Assembly (NCBI GenBank): GCA_001247695.2
Contig: LGRX02033409.1
Span: forward strand, 62,001-126,000
Direction: 5' to 3'
DNA from: Cymbomonas tetramitiformis
Taxonomy: Eukaryota; Chlorophyta; Pyramimonadophyceae; Pyramimonadales; Pyramimonadaceae
DNA: 64,000 bases
Made by a program: the position numbers and the translations under genes
The notes under the pieces: generated by a model
Seen by the model: the letters and a program-made list of their open reading frames with translations, nothing else
Database searches by the model: none
What the model was told of the DNA's origin: nothing
In this document: positions 1 through 7,958 of the stretch, piece by piece
Layout: every line of letters starts with the position of its first letter
Numbering within the stretch: the stretch's first letter is position 1

Positions 1-224
1 GCCCCCCCATAAAATGGGGGTGACTGTCTCTTCCTGTGTCACCCCTCGCCGTGTAGTGTCACTTGCATCTTGCCTGCCGTCAGTTCCGTCCGATAATAAA
101 ACACCTAAGTTATTTTATTATCTCATCTTAGTCTCCGCCGTATGTCTCTGCGAGTGCCCGACTGTTCTTGGAGTGCAACCTGCGTATATATACATGTATG
201 ATATATATACTTCAGGTTCTCCAT
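1..224 (+). repeat. 5' LTR, partial (right part only)
   Basis: It matches 2972-3192 apart from a 3-base CCG difference and a few substitutions. It ends in CCA at 222-224; the interior begins TAAGGTTATGGTGCCC. Confidence 0.75.
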
Positions 225-530
225 AAGGTTATGGTGCCCTTACACGCTTATTTTTACGTACCTCGTTGACTCGTTGACAAGATCGCTTCACGCCCTGTGA
301 TTCTACCCGACATCTTTTTAGTACCGACATCAGCCGTGACGCGCTTTCGGCGCAAAGCAACCGACATCTTCCGACATCTAATTCCGACATCTGCTTCCGA
401 CGTGATTTTCCGACGGTTGCTTCCGACATCTACGCCTTCGCTTTTAGCACAGTCATCAGCTTTCAGCAACGCAGGCGTTCCGACACCAGCCGTATTGCAC
501 TACGCACAACAGCGGCAACACCGACGTCAC

Positions 531-572
531 TGTTGGATATACCCCTAGGACTCGGGATATATTCACTCAGTG
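531..572 (-). repeat. Truncated 3' LTR (42 bp)
   Basis: Identical to 1708-1749. Similarity stops at 572, where gag sequence and a short duplicated GCAAATAAAG.ATCCTGCGCC segment begin. Target duplication GTCAC is at 526-530. Confidence 0.8.
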
Positions 573-1317
573 CAAATAAAGTATCCTGCGCCTCGAATAA
601 TAAATCGGCGCAAATAAAGCATCCTGCGCCTCGAATGCCTCCTGGAGAGCAGGCACCAGCTTGGAGAGAAGCACCTGCGCGTTGGATTCCGTTCCCGTGA
701 AACGGTCATGCTTCTCACGGAAACACTTCCGGATCACGTGCTTCGCCACGCTCTCGTCGAAGCGCTCACGGGTCAGTGAGCGAACACCCGCCAAGAAGAC
801 TGCCTGGGCGGAGTTCGCAGCCGGAACACCAGCAGGCGCCGGCGTAGCCGGCGTGACGGAATTACGGGCAGCAGCGGAGTCGAAAATCGTACAGTAAATA
901 CTCAGTAATAAGAAAACCCGCCAATAAGAAAGTAGCCAGCTTTTTTGGGGGGGGTACTCGATTTGATGAAATTTGCTGGCTGGTTTTTTTGAGCTATGAA
1001 ATATGAGGGTGATAAGAAATATGGGCGCTGGCGCCGTATTTCTTATTGGTGTGCCGCAGGCGGAATTTATTAAAAAATATCGCATTTTCATGGGTTTATC
1101 ACTGAATTTTTAAGAAAATTGCTGGCTGATTGAAACAAAATGACCCACTATTCTTAGCGATTTTCATAGGACGCTGGCGCTGGCGGGGGGGGGGTACCAG
1201 ATTTGGTGAAAATTGTTGGCTGGCCCCAAATCTCCGGTTTTCTTAACACTGGGTATTTACTGTAGCTAAAGAGCGTCGGCGAGACGCCATACTTGAGGTC
1301 AATCTAGTCGCAACCAT
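567..1317 (-). pseudogene. Gag-like pseudogene interrupted by a MITE
   Basis: The reading frame starts at ATG 1317 (MVATRLTSSMASRRR), is broken by the MITE at 892-1262, and continues from 890 with TIFDSAAARNS to a stop at 567. Removing the MITE plus one TA (373 bases) puts the two halves in the same frame. The segment KHDRFTGTES...LLSKLVPALQEAF matches KKHHFRGTDD...LLSDLVVQLRTEF in the gag of the 32754-36281 element. The downstream zinc-knuckle part is lost by the deletion into the 3' LTR. It cannot be functional. The relation to the intact gag is read from aligned residues by eye. Confidence 0.8.
892..1262. mobile_element. MITE with TA target duplication (Tc1/mariner-like ends)
   Basis: The 371-bp segment has terminal inverted repeats CAGTAAATACTCAGTAATAA (left) and CAGTAAATACCCAGTGTTAA (right, read inward), each flanked by TA (890-891 and 1263-1264). 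The interior has G-runs, two related GGGGTAC..GATTTG.TGAAA blocks (about 948 and 1190) and a GGCGCTGGCGCC palindrome, with no transposase. TA duplication and CAGT ends fit a Tc1/mariner-mobilised MITE. It sits inside gag, so it is younger than the host element. Confidence 0.85.
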
Positions 1318-1707
1318 GGTGAAAGAGACTGTAGAGACGAAGTGAGGGAAAATGGGACGAGGTGCGGAAGGAGCGGCGGCCAAAAGTCGTAATGCGGTTG
1401 TCGAGGAAAACAAGGGAAAGCTGTGGCGTAAAAATCTCCCCACGTGCATGTGGATGCAGAGCGACGCGGCCAAGGAAAGTGGTGTCGGATCCGACCAAAA
1501 TTTCCAACGTCAACCAACGCGAAGCGAGGAAAATGAAGTCCGCCTCGTGCACAAGCCTCCCGTAAATCCAATCAACCAGGCATCGGCTAGGCCATACCGC
1601 TCCGCCGCGCCTCTAGTGGAGCCCCTCACTCCATCTCAAGCGTCGCTGTTTAGCCAGACATGGCCAAAATTTGCAGTGTCTGAATAAAGAGTGCGTGGGG
1701 CCAAACC

Positions 1708-1890
1708 TGTTGGATATACCCCTAGGACTCGGGATATATTCACTCAGTGATAGGTTTTCTCAGAAAAGTAATAAAGTTGATCAGTTAACCCGATATAACG
1801 GGCATAAACAGTTAGGGTTCGGGTTCGGGTGACAGTCATACACACTACTATAGGAAGAGTCACAAAGCAAGCGGTGTGACTGTTCCAGCA
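1708..1890 (-). repeat. 5' LTR of the deleted element (183 bp)
   Basis: Bounded inside by the conserved leader at 1690-1707 and outside by target duplication GTCAC at 1891-1895. Both this LTR and the 255-bp LTRs at 32754 and 36027 end in TTCCAGCA on the plus strand. Confidence 0.8.
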
Positions 1891-2212
1891 GTCACGGCAT
1901 CTTTTATTTCCGACATCTTCAGCCGTTTTCTTATTGCACACCTTCTGGCTTCGTGCTCTGGAAACGACCGTTTTTTTTAATACCCAACCTCTTATACCGA
2001 CATCTACGCCTTCAACACTCTGGCCAGCAACACCTCTGCTGCCGGAAAATTGGCTTACCGCACGACGTTTTTGACCTCACCGCCGTGTTCCTCGTCGAAA
2101 TCTACCCCGGATTGCCTTTTTCATCGTTCGATTTGGTTATTTTTGGCGAAAGTTACGTTTTCGTTTGGGAACCCTAAGTATTGGGCTCCAGATTTTCCAG
2201 CTTACAACGGCC

Positions 2213-2593
2213 ATGGCTTCGTATCGTCAGCGTTCGCGCATTTCTGCAGTTGCCTCCGCGCTGCAGGTGATTCGACGACGAGGACTTACCCTTGGCTACG
2301 ATCTGGTGGTGTCTGGTGGTGCTTATGCACCAGACACCAAAATCGAGTCCATCAAACCCATCGTCGACATGAGCTTTGACCACTACGAGCTCACCCCGCA
2401 GCATCCTCCACTCTTCCCTCCACCCTGCGTGCCCCTTGGCCACTGCCTGGTGGTGTTTGGTGGTGTTGCAGCCCTCATCCCGCCGCTTTTCCTCTCTGCT
2501 TTCGCACTTGTGTGCGGCAGAGTGGAGCCACACCGCATTTTCCACATTCGCCCCCCCGGGGTGTCCACGTCCCCGCACTCGCTCTGTTGGTGA
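2213..2593 (+). CDS. Short ORF of the LARD-like element, possible gag remnant
   Basis: An ATG-initiated ORF of 126 residues inside the LARD-like element. Residues around VVSGGAYAP correspond to VVSGGACAP in the homologous partial element near 38900, so this stretch is shared by two copies. No domain is recognised; it has no CCHC knuckle and no hydrophobic signal. It may be a short gag-like product, or the conserved block may be a nucleic-acid element rather than protein. The family likeness is seen; the coding role is a guess. Confidence 0.3.
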   Translation: MASYRQRSRISAVASALQVIRRRGLTLGYDLVVSGGAYAPDTKIESIKPIVDMSFDHYELTPQHPPLFPPPCVPLGHCLVVFGGVAALIPPLFLSAFALVCGRVEPHRIFHIRPPGVSTSPHSLCW

Positions 2594-2725
2594 CAGCCAC
2601 GCATCGTCGCACCGCATCGCGTGGGCGTTGGATGACAACGTCTTGGCGGCGCTCGACTTCGTTCACCATCGAGAGCTACGCCGCCGTCCACCCTCGATTG
2701 CTGGGGCTAGATTCGCCGGCTGGCC

Positions 2726-3192
2726 TGTGGGAGTAGTCATCCCCACAGCACATGCATGGGCGTAAGCCCCTAGAGCACGCATCTAGAGACCAACGCAGGC
2801 TGAGCCACACTAGTTGGGTTGAAAAAGACCCCTTTGGGTCTCACAAGATGTATGTTTCCTTAGGGTTTCGCCTTTGTGCTTGCCGTAGGATCTTAGGCCT
2901 GGCCTGGCAAGTTGGCATCGTGGCACCTCACACCTTCAGGGTGAGGTGGTGTCATGGGGAGACAGACTTTCGCCCCCCCCATAAAATGGGGGTGACTGTC
3001 TCTTCCTGTGTCACCCCTCGCCGTGTAGTGTCACTTGCATCTTGCCTGCCGTCAGTTCCGTCCGATAATAAAACACCTAAGTTATTTTATTATCTCATCT
3101 TAGTCTCCGTATGTCTCTGCGAGTGCCCGACTGTTCTTGGAGTGCAACCTGCGTATATATACGTGTATGCTATATATACTTCAGGTTCTCCA
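2726..3192 (+). repeat. 3' LTR, about 467 bp
   Basis: The right half matches 1-224. The left boundary is placed at TGTGGGAGTAG because the related copy at 39334 begins TGTGAGGGCAG at the corresponding point. The LTR has short hairpins (for example CTCACACCTTCAGGGTGAG) and ends in CCA. Confidence 0.65.
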
Positions 3193-3599
3193 TAACCCCC
3201 TCCGGACTTCTGTGAATCATCCGCCCCAGAAATTCTGCAAAACGTTTGCAGGTTACGTTCTCGCCCCCCTCGTATCCCCACGGCGTACAAATTATCCCAA
3301 GGGACCTACTCGACCCCTGTGCACCGAGATATGGCCACTAGCCTGCTTTGCAGGGATACCGCACTCTCAGGACTTTGTCCCCTTTGCTAGCGTAAATGTT
3401 TTATTATTATTATTTATGGCCACGGGCCCTACGCCACAGCTCGCACAATGCAGCTGGATCACTGCCCCTCGCCTGGGGTTCCCTCCAGATTTGGAGGGCA
3501 AACCGTCATAGGGATACAAAAGCATGCGATGGCATGGGGTTCCCTCCGAGAATTGGAGGGCGTGGAGAGGGGAAATCGAAATGAAATCGTCATGGAGCT
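3193..3599. other. Intergenic spacer between LARD-like element and DIRS element
   Basis: No coding region is recognised. Two short repeats TGGGGTTCCCTCC...TTGGAGGGC occur at about 3474 and 3536, each forming a small stem. This spacer and 12567 onward would have been contiguous before the DIRS insertion. Confidence 0.6.
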
Positions 3600-3844
3600 A
3601 CTGTTGATCGCCGACTTTCCTTCCGTCATCAGTGATGACCGTCATTCAGGAGACGGATCGTCCGATCTCACTCCTCGGATCGCGGAAATGAAGAATCGCG
3701 AAGTGGCGGTTCACCTCCAGCTTCGTAGTCCAAGTGTCGCAGAGTGTCGCTCTTAAGTCGGAAATTGGTGAAAATACTTCACTTTTCCTACCTGCTGACG
3801 ATTGCTGCGTCTTTCTTCTCCGTTTCCTAACGCAAGTTTTCTTC
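3600..3844 (+). repeat. Split direct repeat A1
   Basis: A 245-bp copy of 12129-12373 with about two substitutions. It begins with core ACTGTTGA and ends just before the first ATG of the element, so it probably carries the promoter and 5' leader. Confidence 0.92.
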
Positions 3845-3852
3845 TTACAATC

Positions 3853-4872
3853 ATGGTTTCCGCAGCAATCGCTACTAGTTCTGATTTGCGGAGGGCGACC
3901 CGCGCCTCCCGCAGCGCACGGCCCCGTCTGCTTGATGAGAATTCCGTGCCCAACGTTATGTCGTCCGCGTTTAATGCAGCGACCTCGGCTCTGCGGGTCT
4001 CCCCTCCGCGGGAGGAGCCCGCAATCTTTCGCTCGTTGGGTCTTAATGAATCTGAAGACGGTGACGAGGTGGTCGACGCGGGGGAAAGGTGGTCCCGAGA
4101 GAATGTTGAAACGCCGGAGTCGCCGTCCGGACCGTCCTTGTTGCAGGAATTGTCGTTTGGCGACCAAGCTGCCCCTGGACGCGCTGACTCTCCTCCTCCG
4201 GCAAGAAATGTGCTGCAGAGAACGTCCTTGGCGGAGGATGTTGCGGGGGGGGCCAGCCTCCCTCTCCGTCCGCAGGCGTCCCGCGATGAAGTCCACCACG
4301 CGACGGAGGAAAGGCTGACTATTCCCGACCTGACGGTGAACGCCTTTACTGGACTTAACTTCTTCGTGCTGCCTAGCAAGGAATTACTTTTGAACCCCTC
4401 AATCTTTAAGACCGAGCACCTTCGGAAGATCTGTGCCAAGGTCCCTGGTCTGGAGGTGTCGAACAACCAGTCCAGAGCAACTATGGTTCGGAATTTGGAG
4501 AGCTTCCGCGAGGTGCTGGAGAGGTCACGTACGCCCCCGACGGGGGATATGGCTACACCTGTGACTTTGACCCCGCGTACTGATCTGAACGCGGGGGGGC
4601 CGGTCCCCCCGCCAATGGGGGACGTCCCGACTGACTTGGTGTCCCGGGAATCGGGACACCAAACGCCTCCAGTTGTCCCGGTCACCGAGGGCACGGGCCC
4701 CCGACGGCCCCCGTCCCCGTTGTACGTCCGGCCGGGAGCCGCGCAGAACCCCGACGTACCCGCCGGGGTTCGGCCCGCACACGGACCCGAATGCGGAGCA
4801 AGGTCTTTTCTCTGGCCTCGACCCCCCCGCAAGCCAAGCACAAGAACCTCTGCAACCAGCCCAGGTAGCTAG
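3853..4872 (+). CDS. DIRS ORF1: gag-like protein with SAP-like segment
   Basis: The first ATG after repeat A1 opens a frame of 339 residues. The N-terminal half is acidic, Ser/Pro-rich and disordered. Residues about 190-225 (FKTEHLRKICAKV...SRATMVRNL) look like a SAP-type helix-loop-helix that would bind nucleic acid. The tail is Pro/Arg-rich. It is the expected position for gag in DIRS elements. A CAG|GTAGCT sequence at 4862-4870 could be a splice donor that carries the frame past the stop, but the phase does not fit the acceptor at 5470, so splicing is unresolved. The ORF is clear; the gag role is by position. Confidence 0.7.
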   Translation: MVSAAIATSSDLRRATRASRSARPRLLDENSVPNVMSSAFNAATSALRVSPPREEPAIFRSLGLNESEDGDEVVDAGERWSRENVETPESPSGPSLLQELSFGDQAAPGRADSPPPARNVLQRTSLAEDVAGGASLPLRPQASRDEVHHATEERLTIPDLTVNAFTGLNFFVLPSKELLLNPSIFKTEHLRKICAKVPGLEVSNNQSRATMVRNLESFREVLERSRTPPTGDMATPVTLTPRTDLNAGGPVPPPMGDVPTDLVSRESGHQTPPVVPVTEGTGPRRPPSPLYVRPGAAQNPDVPAGVRPAHGPECGARSFLWPRPPRKPSTRTSATSPGS

Positions 4873-5434
4873 CCCGAGCGCTCCTGCTTGCCCTCTCCTT
4901 TTCCTTTAGAAATTTGAATTCGTTTCGGTTTAATTTGCTAGGGCCTTCTCCTTCCCTGTAGTTTGATACAAACTTAATCAGCCTGTTCAACCCGTTTCAC
5001 TAGTTAGGAATTTCTTCCCCTCTTTTAGAATAGTCCGGTCCCCGTCCTCGTGTCACAAAGAGTAATTAGTTAGGGCCCTTGCAGTAATCTAGGAGCGCAG
5101 TGCCTGGGCTTGTGGGCGCTTCCTAGGTGGTGAAATTTGGTTCTTGTAAACTTTTATGCTGCTGTTTGTAGCCTGCCAATTTAAAAAGTTTTGACTTGCT
5201 TTAAAAAGTTTGAATTTAAAATGCTGCTTGTGTCCCGTGGGGACAACAAGAACTTGGTTATCCTCACACTGAGTGAGGCTCTTCTTGGAAGAGTATGTAC
5301 CCCGTGGGGGTTTTTTGTTGTTTGAAATCCTCAATCTGTGAGGTGTCTCCTCTTGGAGGGACATTGTACCCCGTGGGGGTTGTTTATGTGGACAATTGGT
5401 TCCAAAATATCTGGTCGGATGTAAGCTCCTGGTT

Positions 5435-5788
5435 ATGGGCCTTCTTGACAAAAGTTGGTTGATATTGCAGGCTCGGGAGGCTGATGATGAAGTGGTGCTC
5501 ACAAGAACTCTGACTGCCCCAACGGTGGGAGATGATTGTGCCATTTGCCTAGCCAGCCTGCTAGGAGAGATGCCGTGTGTGTCAACTGCATGCAATCACC
5601 ACTATCATGTAGCCTGTTTCGATGGCCTGAATGAAATGTACCATTTGACCAGCTTGGTCCAGCCAGCAGCAATACATGTTGTTTTCACCATGACCTATAG
5701 AAAAGTAGTCAGATGTCCATTGTGTAGATCTGTGCTGATTGTGGATGAACTCCCATATGGGGAGGACAGATTCACATATCTGTGGTAG
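5435..5788 (+). CDS. RING-H2 finger protein carried by the DIRS element
   Basis: The frame from ATG 5435 encodes 117 residues with a complete C3H2C3 RING: CAIC, then C-N-H-H-Y-H-V-A-C, a long loop, and CPLC. RING-H2 domains typically bind E2 enzymes in ubiquitin transfer. A 3' splice-like TGATATTGCAG precedes residue A at 5471, so it may be a terminal exon joined to upstream sequence. It lies between ORF1 and the zinc-knuckle ORF, inside the repeats that bound the element. Three GTACCCCGTGGGG-like motifs spaced about 70 bases apart (5230-5380) lie just upstream. A ubiquitin ligase is not a standard DIRS component, so this may be a captured host exon. RING identity is confident; function in the element is unknown. 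Confidence 0.7.
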   Translation: MGLLDKSWLILQAREADDEVVLTRTLTAPTVGDDCAICLASLLGEMPCVSTACNHHYHVACFDGLNEMYHLTSLVQPAAIHVVFTMTYRKVVRCPLCRSVLIVDELPYGEDRFTYLW

Positions 5789-6396
5789 ATATAGTTGTAT
5801 TATTTTTCTGAGGGCAGTCTTGCATGAGAGTTGTAATTTCCTGATTGTTGCATTGTTTCAAAAATTTGGCATTAATTGTTGTGATTAGGATCAAAATTGT
5901 TTGCTGTTGTTATGATGATAAATAATTGCTGCAATTGAGATGAATGCTATTTGAAAATATGAATTTGTTTATATTGAAAATATGAATTTGTTATATTACA
6001 ACTTGAATTGCTGTGAGGATTGCTGAAAATAGGATTGAAATTATTGCTGTTATCATGATGATGAAGTTGCTCTAATTATGACGAAATAGTTCCTGTAATG
6101 TTGGACAATAAGTACTGCATTTATGATGACTATGATTGCTTTGTTCGATGTGAGGATAGGTATGAAAATTTCTTTGATCCGATCGATGAAAAAATTGCAT
6201 GCTCGTGACAAGCTGATGCTGGAATTAATGATTAGGGAGGGTGATGTGATTGCCTCAGATTATGACCCCTTATGATTATTGCATTACGTGCATTGTCAGA
6301 GTGGGGGCGAGAAGATGTTACTGTTGTAACACATTATTATGCATGTTTGTATCGAGGCAAAGGACGATATGTGAGTGTTTCCTCAACCTCAAGTAA
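5789..6396 (+). other. AT-rich non-coding stretch in the DIRS element
   Basis: About 600 bases of T/A-rich sequence with short internal duplications such as GAAAATATGAATTTGTT (about 5955 and 5979) and many TGATGA/ATTGCTG words. No ORF is recognised. It could be an intron or the 5' leader of the next ORF. Confidence 0.5.
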
Positions 6397-7113
6397 ATGA
6401 AGATGGATGGTGGCATGAGGGAGCAGGCTCCTTTGGGATTGGCATCATCGATGACGCCGGGATTCGACATTCAGGCGTACGTGGACTCGGTGCTCCAAAG
6501 ATCCATGCAAGAGGAGACCAAGGGGGTCTCCAACTGGTTGAAAGCACACCGATTGAGAAGCGAGCTGTTGGACTGGTGCCTGACCCCGGGGAAATCGGTG
6601 CCGGAGATACCGAAGCTGATGCGAAAGGTGGCAGCTGCTTTTGGTTTGCCGGGAGCTAGTTCGAGGGAGCCGGAGACTCCTCAGTCCTTGTATTCCCTTG
6701 CCACTCTCATCGAGAGGGAGTTGGCAGGAGGTACTAGGGATGCGTCCTTGCCGGACAATCACATTGCCCTGTTTGCACATCAACAAATAAGGGCTACAGT
6801 TCCAGAGTGTGAGAAGGATGATGCGCACGAGTCAGAATTGCAGATGTTCATTAAAACCCAATCCAAGAAGGCCTCGTTATCAGGAGCCACTAAGCATGTT
6901 ACTGCAAAACCGGGAGCCCCTGCAGATGGTAATGCCAAATGTCCAAAATGCCAGGGGTCACATATGCTGCGGGACTGCAAGTCCCCTTATGCGTTGAACA
7001 AGGATGGATCCATCAATGTGACTTGGGTGGACAAACGAAATAAGAATGACAATAGGAATAACCAAAACCAGTTGCCTCAGTTGCCACCACCTCCTCAGAG
7101 GGAGCCTGTTTAG
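6397..7113 (+). CDS. DIRS gag: zinc-knuckle protein
   Basis: 238 residues from ATG 6397. The central part is helical, and a zinc knuckle CPKCQGSHMLRDC (C-x2-C-x3-H-x4-C) lies at about residues 187-199. The tail is Asn/Gln/Pro-rich. Such knuckles bind RNA in retrotransposon nucleocapsids. Position just before pol and the knuckle make it the element's nucleocapsid-type gag, with the SAP-like ORF1 as a second structural protein. No membrane segment is seen. The frame is open and undamaged. Confidence 0.8.
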   Translation: MKMDGGMREQAPLGLASSMTPGFDIQAYVDSVLQRSMQEETKGVSNWLKAHRLRSELLDWCLTPGKSVPEIPKLMRKVAAAFGLPGASSREPETPQSLYSLATLIERELAGGTRDASLPDNHIALFAHQQIRATVPECEKDDAHESELQMFIKTQSKKASLSGATKHVTAKPGAPADGNAKCPKCQGSHMLRDCKSPYALNKDGSINVTWVDKRNKNDNRNNQNQLPQLPPPPQREPV

Positions 7114-7299
7114 AAATCGTCAAAAGTTGCCAGAATGCTGGTCTGTATAATATGTATATAGTGTATCAATATTTGGGAGCGGGCCAGGATGCCTGTCTTA
7201 CCTTGTAACATCAGATTCCAGGTTTAAATACCAAATTGAAATGCATTGTTGTATGTGATATGGATTTGCTTGATAAGTTAATTTTGCATTTTTGTGAAT

Positions 7300-7660
7300 T
7301 TGCTCTACGTTAGATTTTCGAAATGTCGATTTGGCTGATTTTGCTCTACGTTAGATTTTCAGATTTCAAATTCGGGATGCTGGATTTTTCGAATTTTGGA
7401 TTTGGTATTTTTGCTCTACGTTGGATTTCGAAATTTCGATTTGGCTGATTTTGCTCTACGTTAGATTTTCAGTCTTCAGTCTTCGGGATGCTGGATTTTC
7501 GAATTTTGGATTTGTTTTTTTGCTCTACGTTAGATTTTCGAAATTTCGATTTCGCTGATTTTGCTCTACGTTAAATTTTCAGATTTCAGCCTTCGGGATC
7601 CTGGATTTCGATAATTGGATTTGCTTTTTTTGCTCTACGTTAGATTTCGGGATCAGCTTC
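7300..7660 (+). repeat. Two-part tandem repeat of about 110 bp, three copies
   Basis: The phrase TGCTCTACGTTAGATTT recurs at about 7302, 7344, 7412, 7452, 7522, 7562 and 7632. Alternate spacers of about 41 and 69 bases make a roughly 110-bp higher-order unit. It lies between gag and pol in the DIRS element. The rest of 7114-7958 shows no ORF; inverted CGAAAATCG / CGATTTTCG words flank 7874-7940. Confidence 0.8.
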
Positions 7661-7958
7661 GGAACACTGGGTTTCGGACTTTGGGATGCATATCTCAAGT
7701 TGGAGTGCTTCGCGGATACAGGCAATTAATGCCAATTACCTTGCCTGCACGGACCACCTGGTCCCGTCCGTCATAGAAGCCTCCCTTTAACATGGGGATG
7801 CTGGACGGTTAGAGTACTGACCACAACGGGTGGGTTACTCTCACGAGTAGCACACCGGAAGTGGCCAGGCTCGAAAATCGTCCATCCCTTTCCACAAGAT
7901 TGGGGCCCGGTAGAGACCGGGGTGCGATTTTCGAGGAGCATTTCTCCTGAAAGGAAGA

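Larger units (their letters stand above)
531..1890 (-). mobile_element. Deleted gag-only LTR element inserted in the LARD-like element
   Basis: The target duplication GTCAC lies at 526-530 and 1891-1895. The 5' LTR (minus strand) is 1708-1890, beginning TGCTGGAACA. The 3' LTR survives only as its last 42 bases, 531-572, identical to 1708-1749. The deletion joins gag directly to the middle of the 3' LTR. The leader beside the 5' LTR (GGCCCCACGCACTCTTTATT on the minus strand) resembles the leader of the intact element at 32754-36281, and its gag remnant is homologous to that element's gag. It is therefore an older, internally deleted member of the same group. Confidence 0.85.
1..3192 (+). mobile_element. 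Non-autonomous LTR retrotransposon (LARD-like), 5' end cut by window
   Basis: Bases 1-224 recur almost unchanged at about 2972-3192, and both copies end in ...GGTTCTCCA followed by TAA. This is the pattern of two LTRs around a 2.5-kb interior; the left LTR is cut by the window edge. The interior holds degenerate TTCCGACATCT-type short repeats (300-440 and 1900-2010), a nested insertion (531-1890) and a short ORF, but no reverse transcriptase or integrase. A second, partial copy of the family lies at 38840-39730 and shares the GTCTGGTGGTG block and the hairpin-rich start of the LTR. Orientation is taken from the 3' LTR order and is not certain. The left target-site duplication is outside the window. 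Confidence 0.7.

Noticed and set aside
1352..1687. Plus-strand 111-residue frame opposite the gag leader
   Set aside because: No domain; it overlaps the leader and 5' part of a minus-strand element whose gag is recognised.
3646..4841. Long minus-strand frames over DIRS ORF1
   Set aside because: They cross repeat A1 and are antisense to an ATG-started frame placed directly after A1; composition is Arg/Gly-rich shadow.
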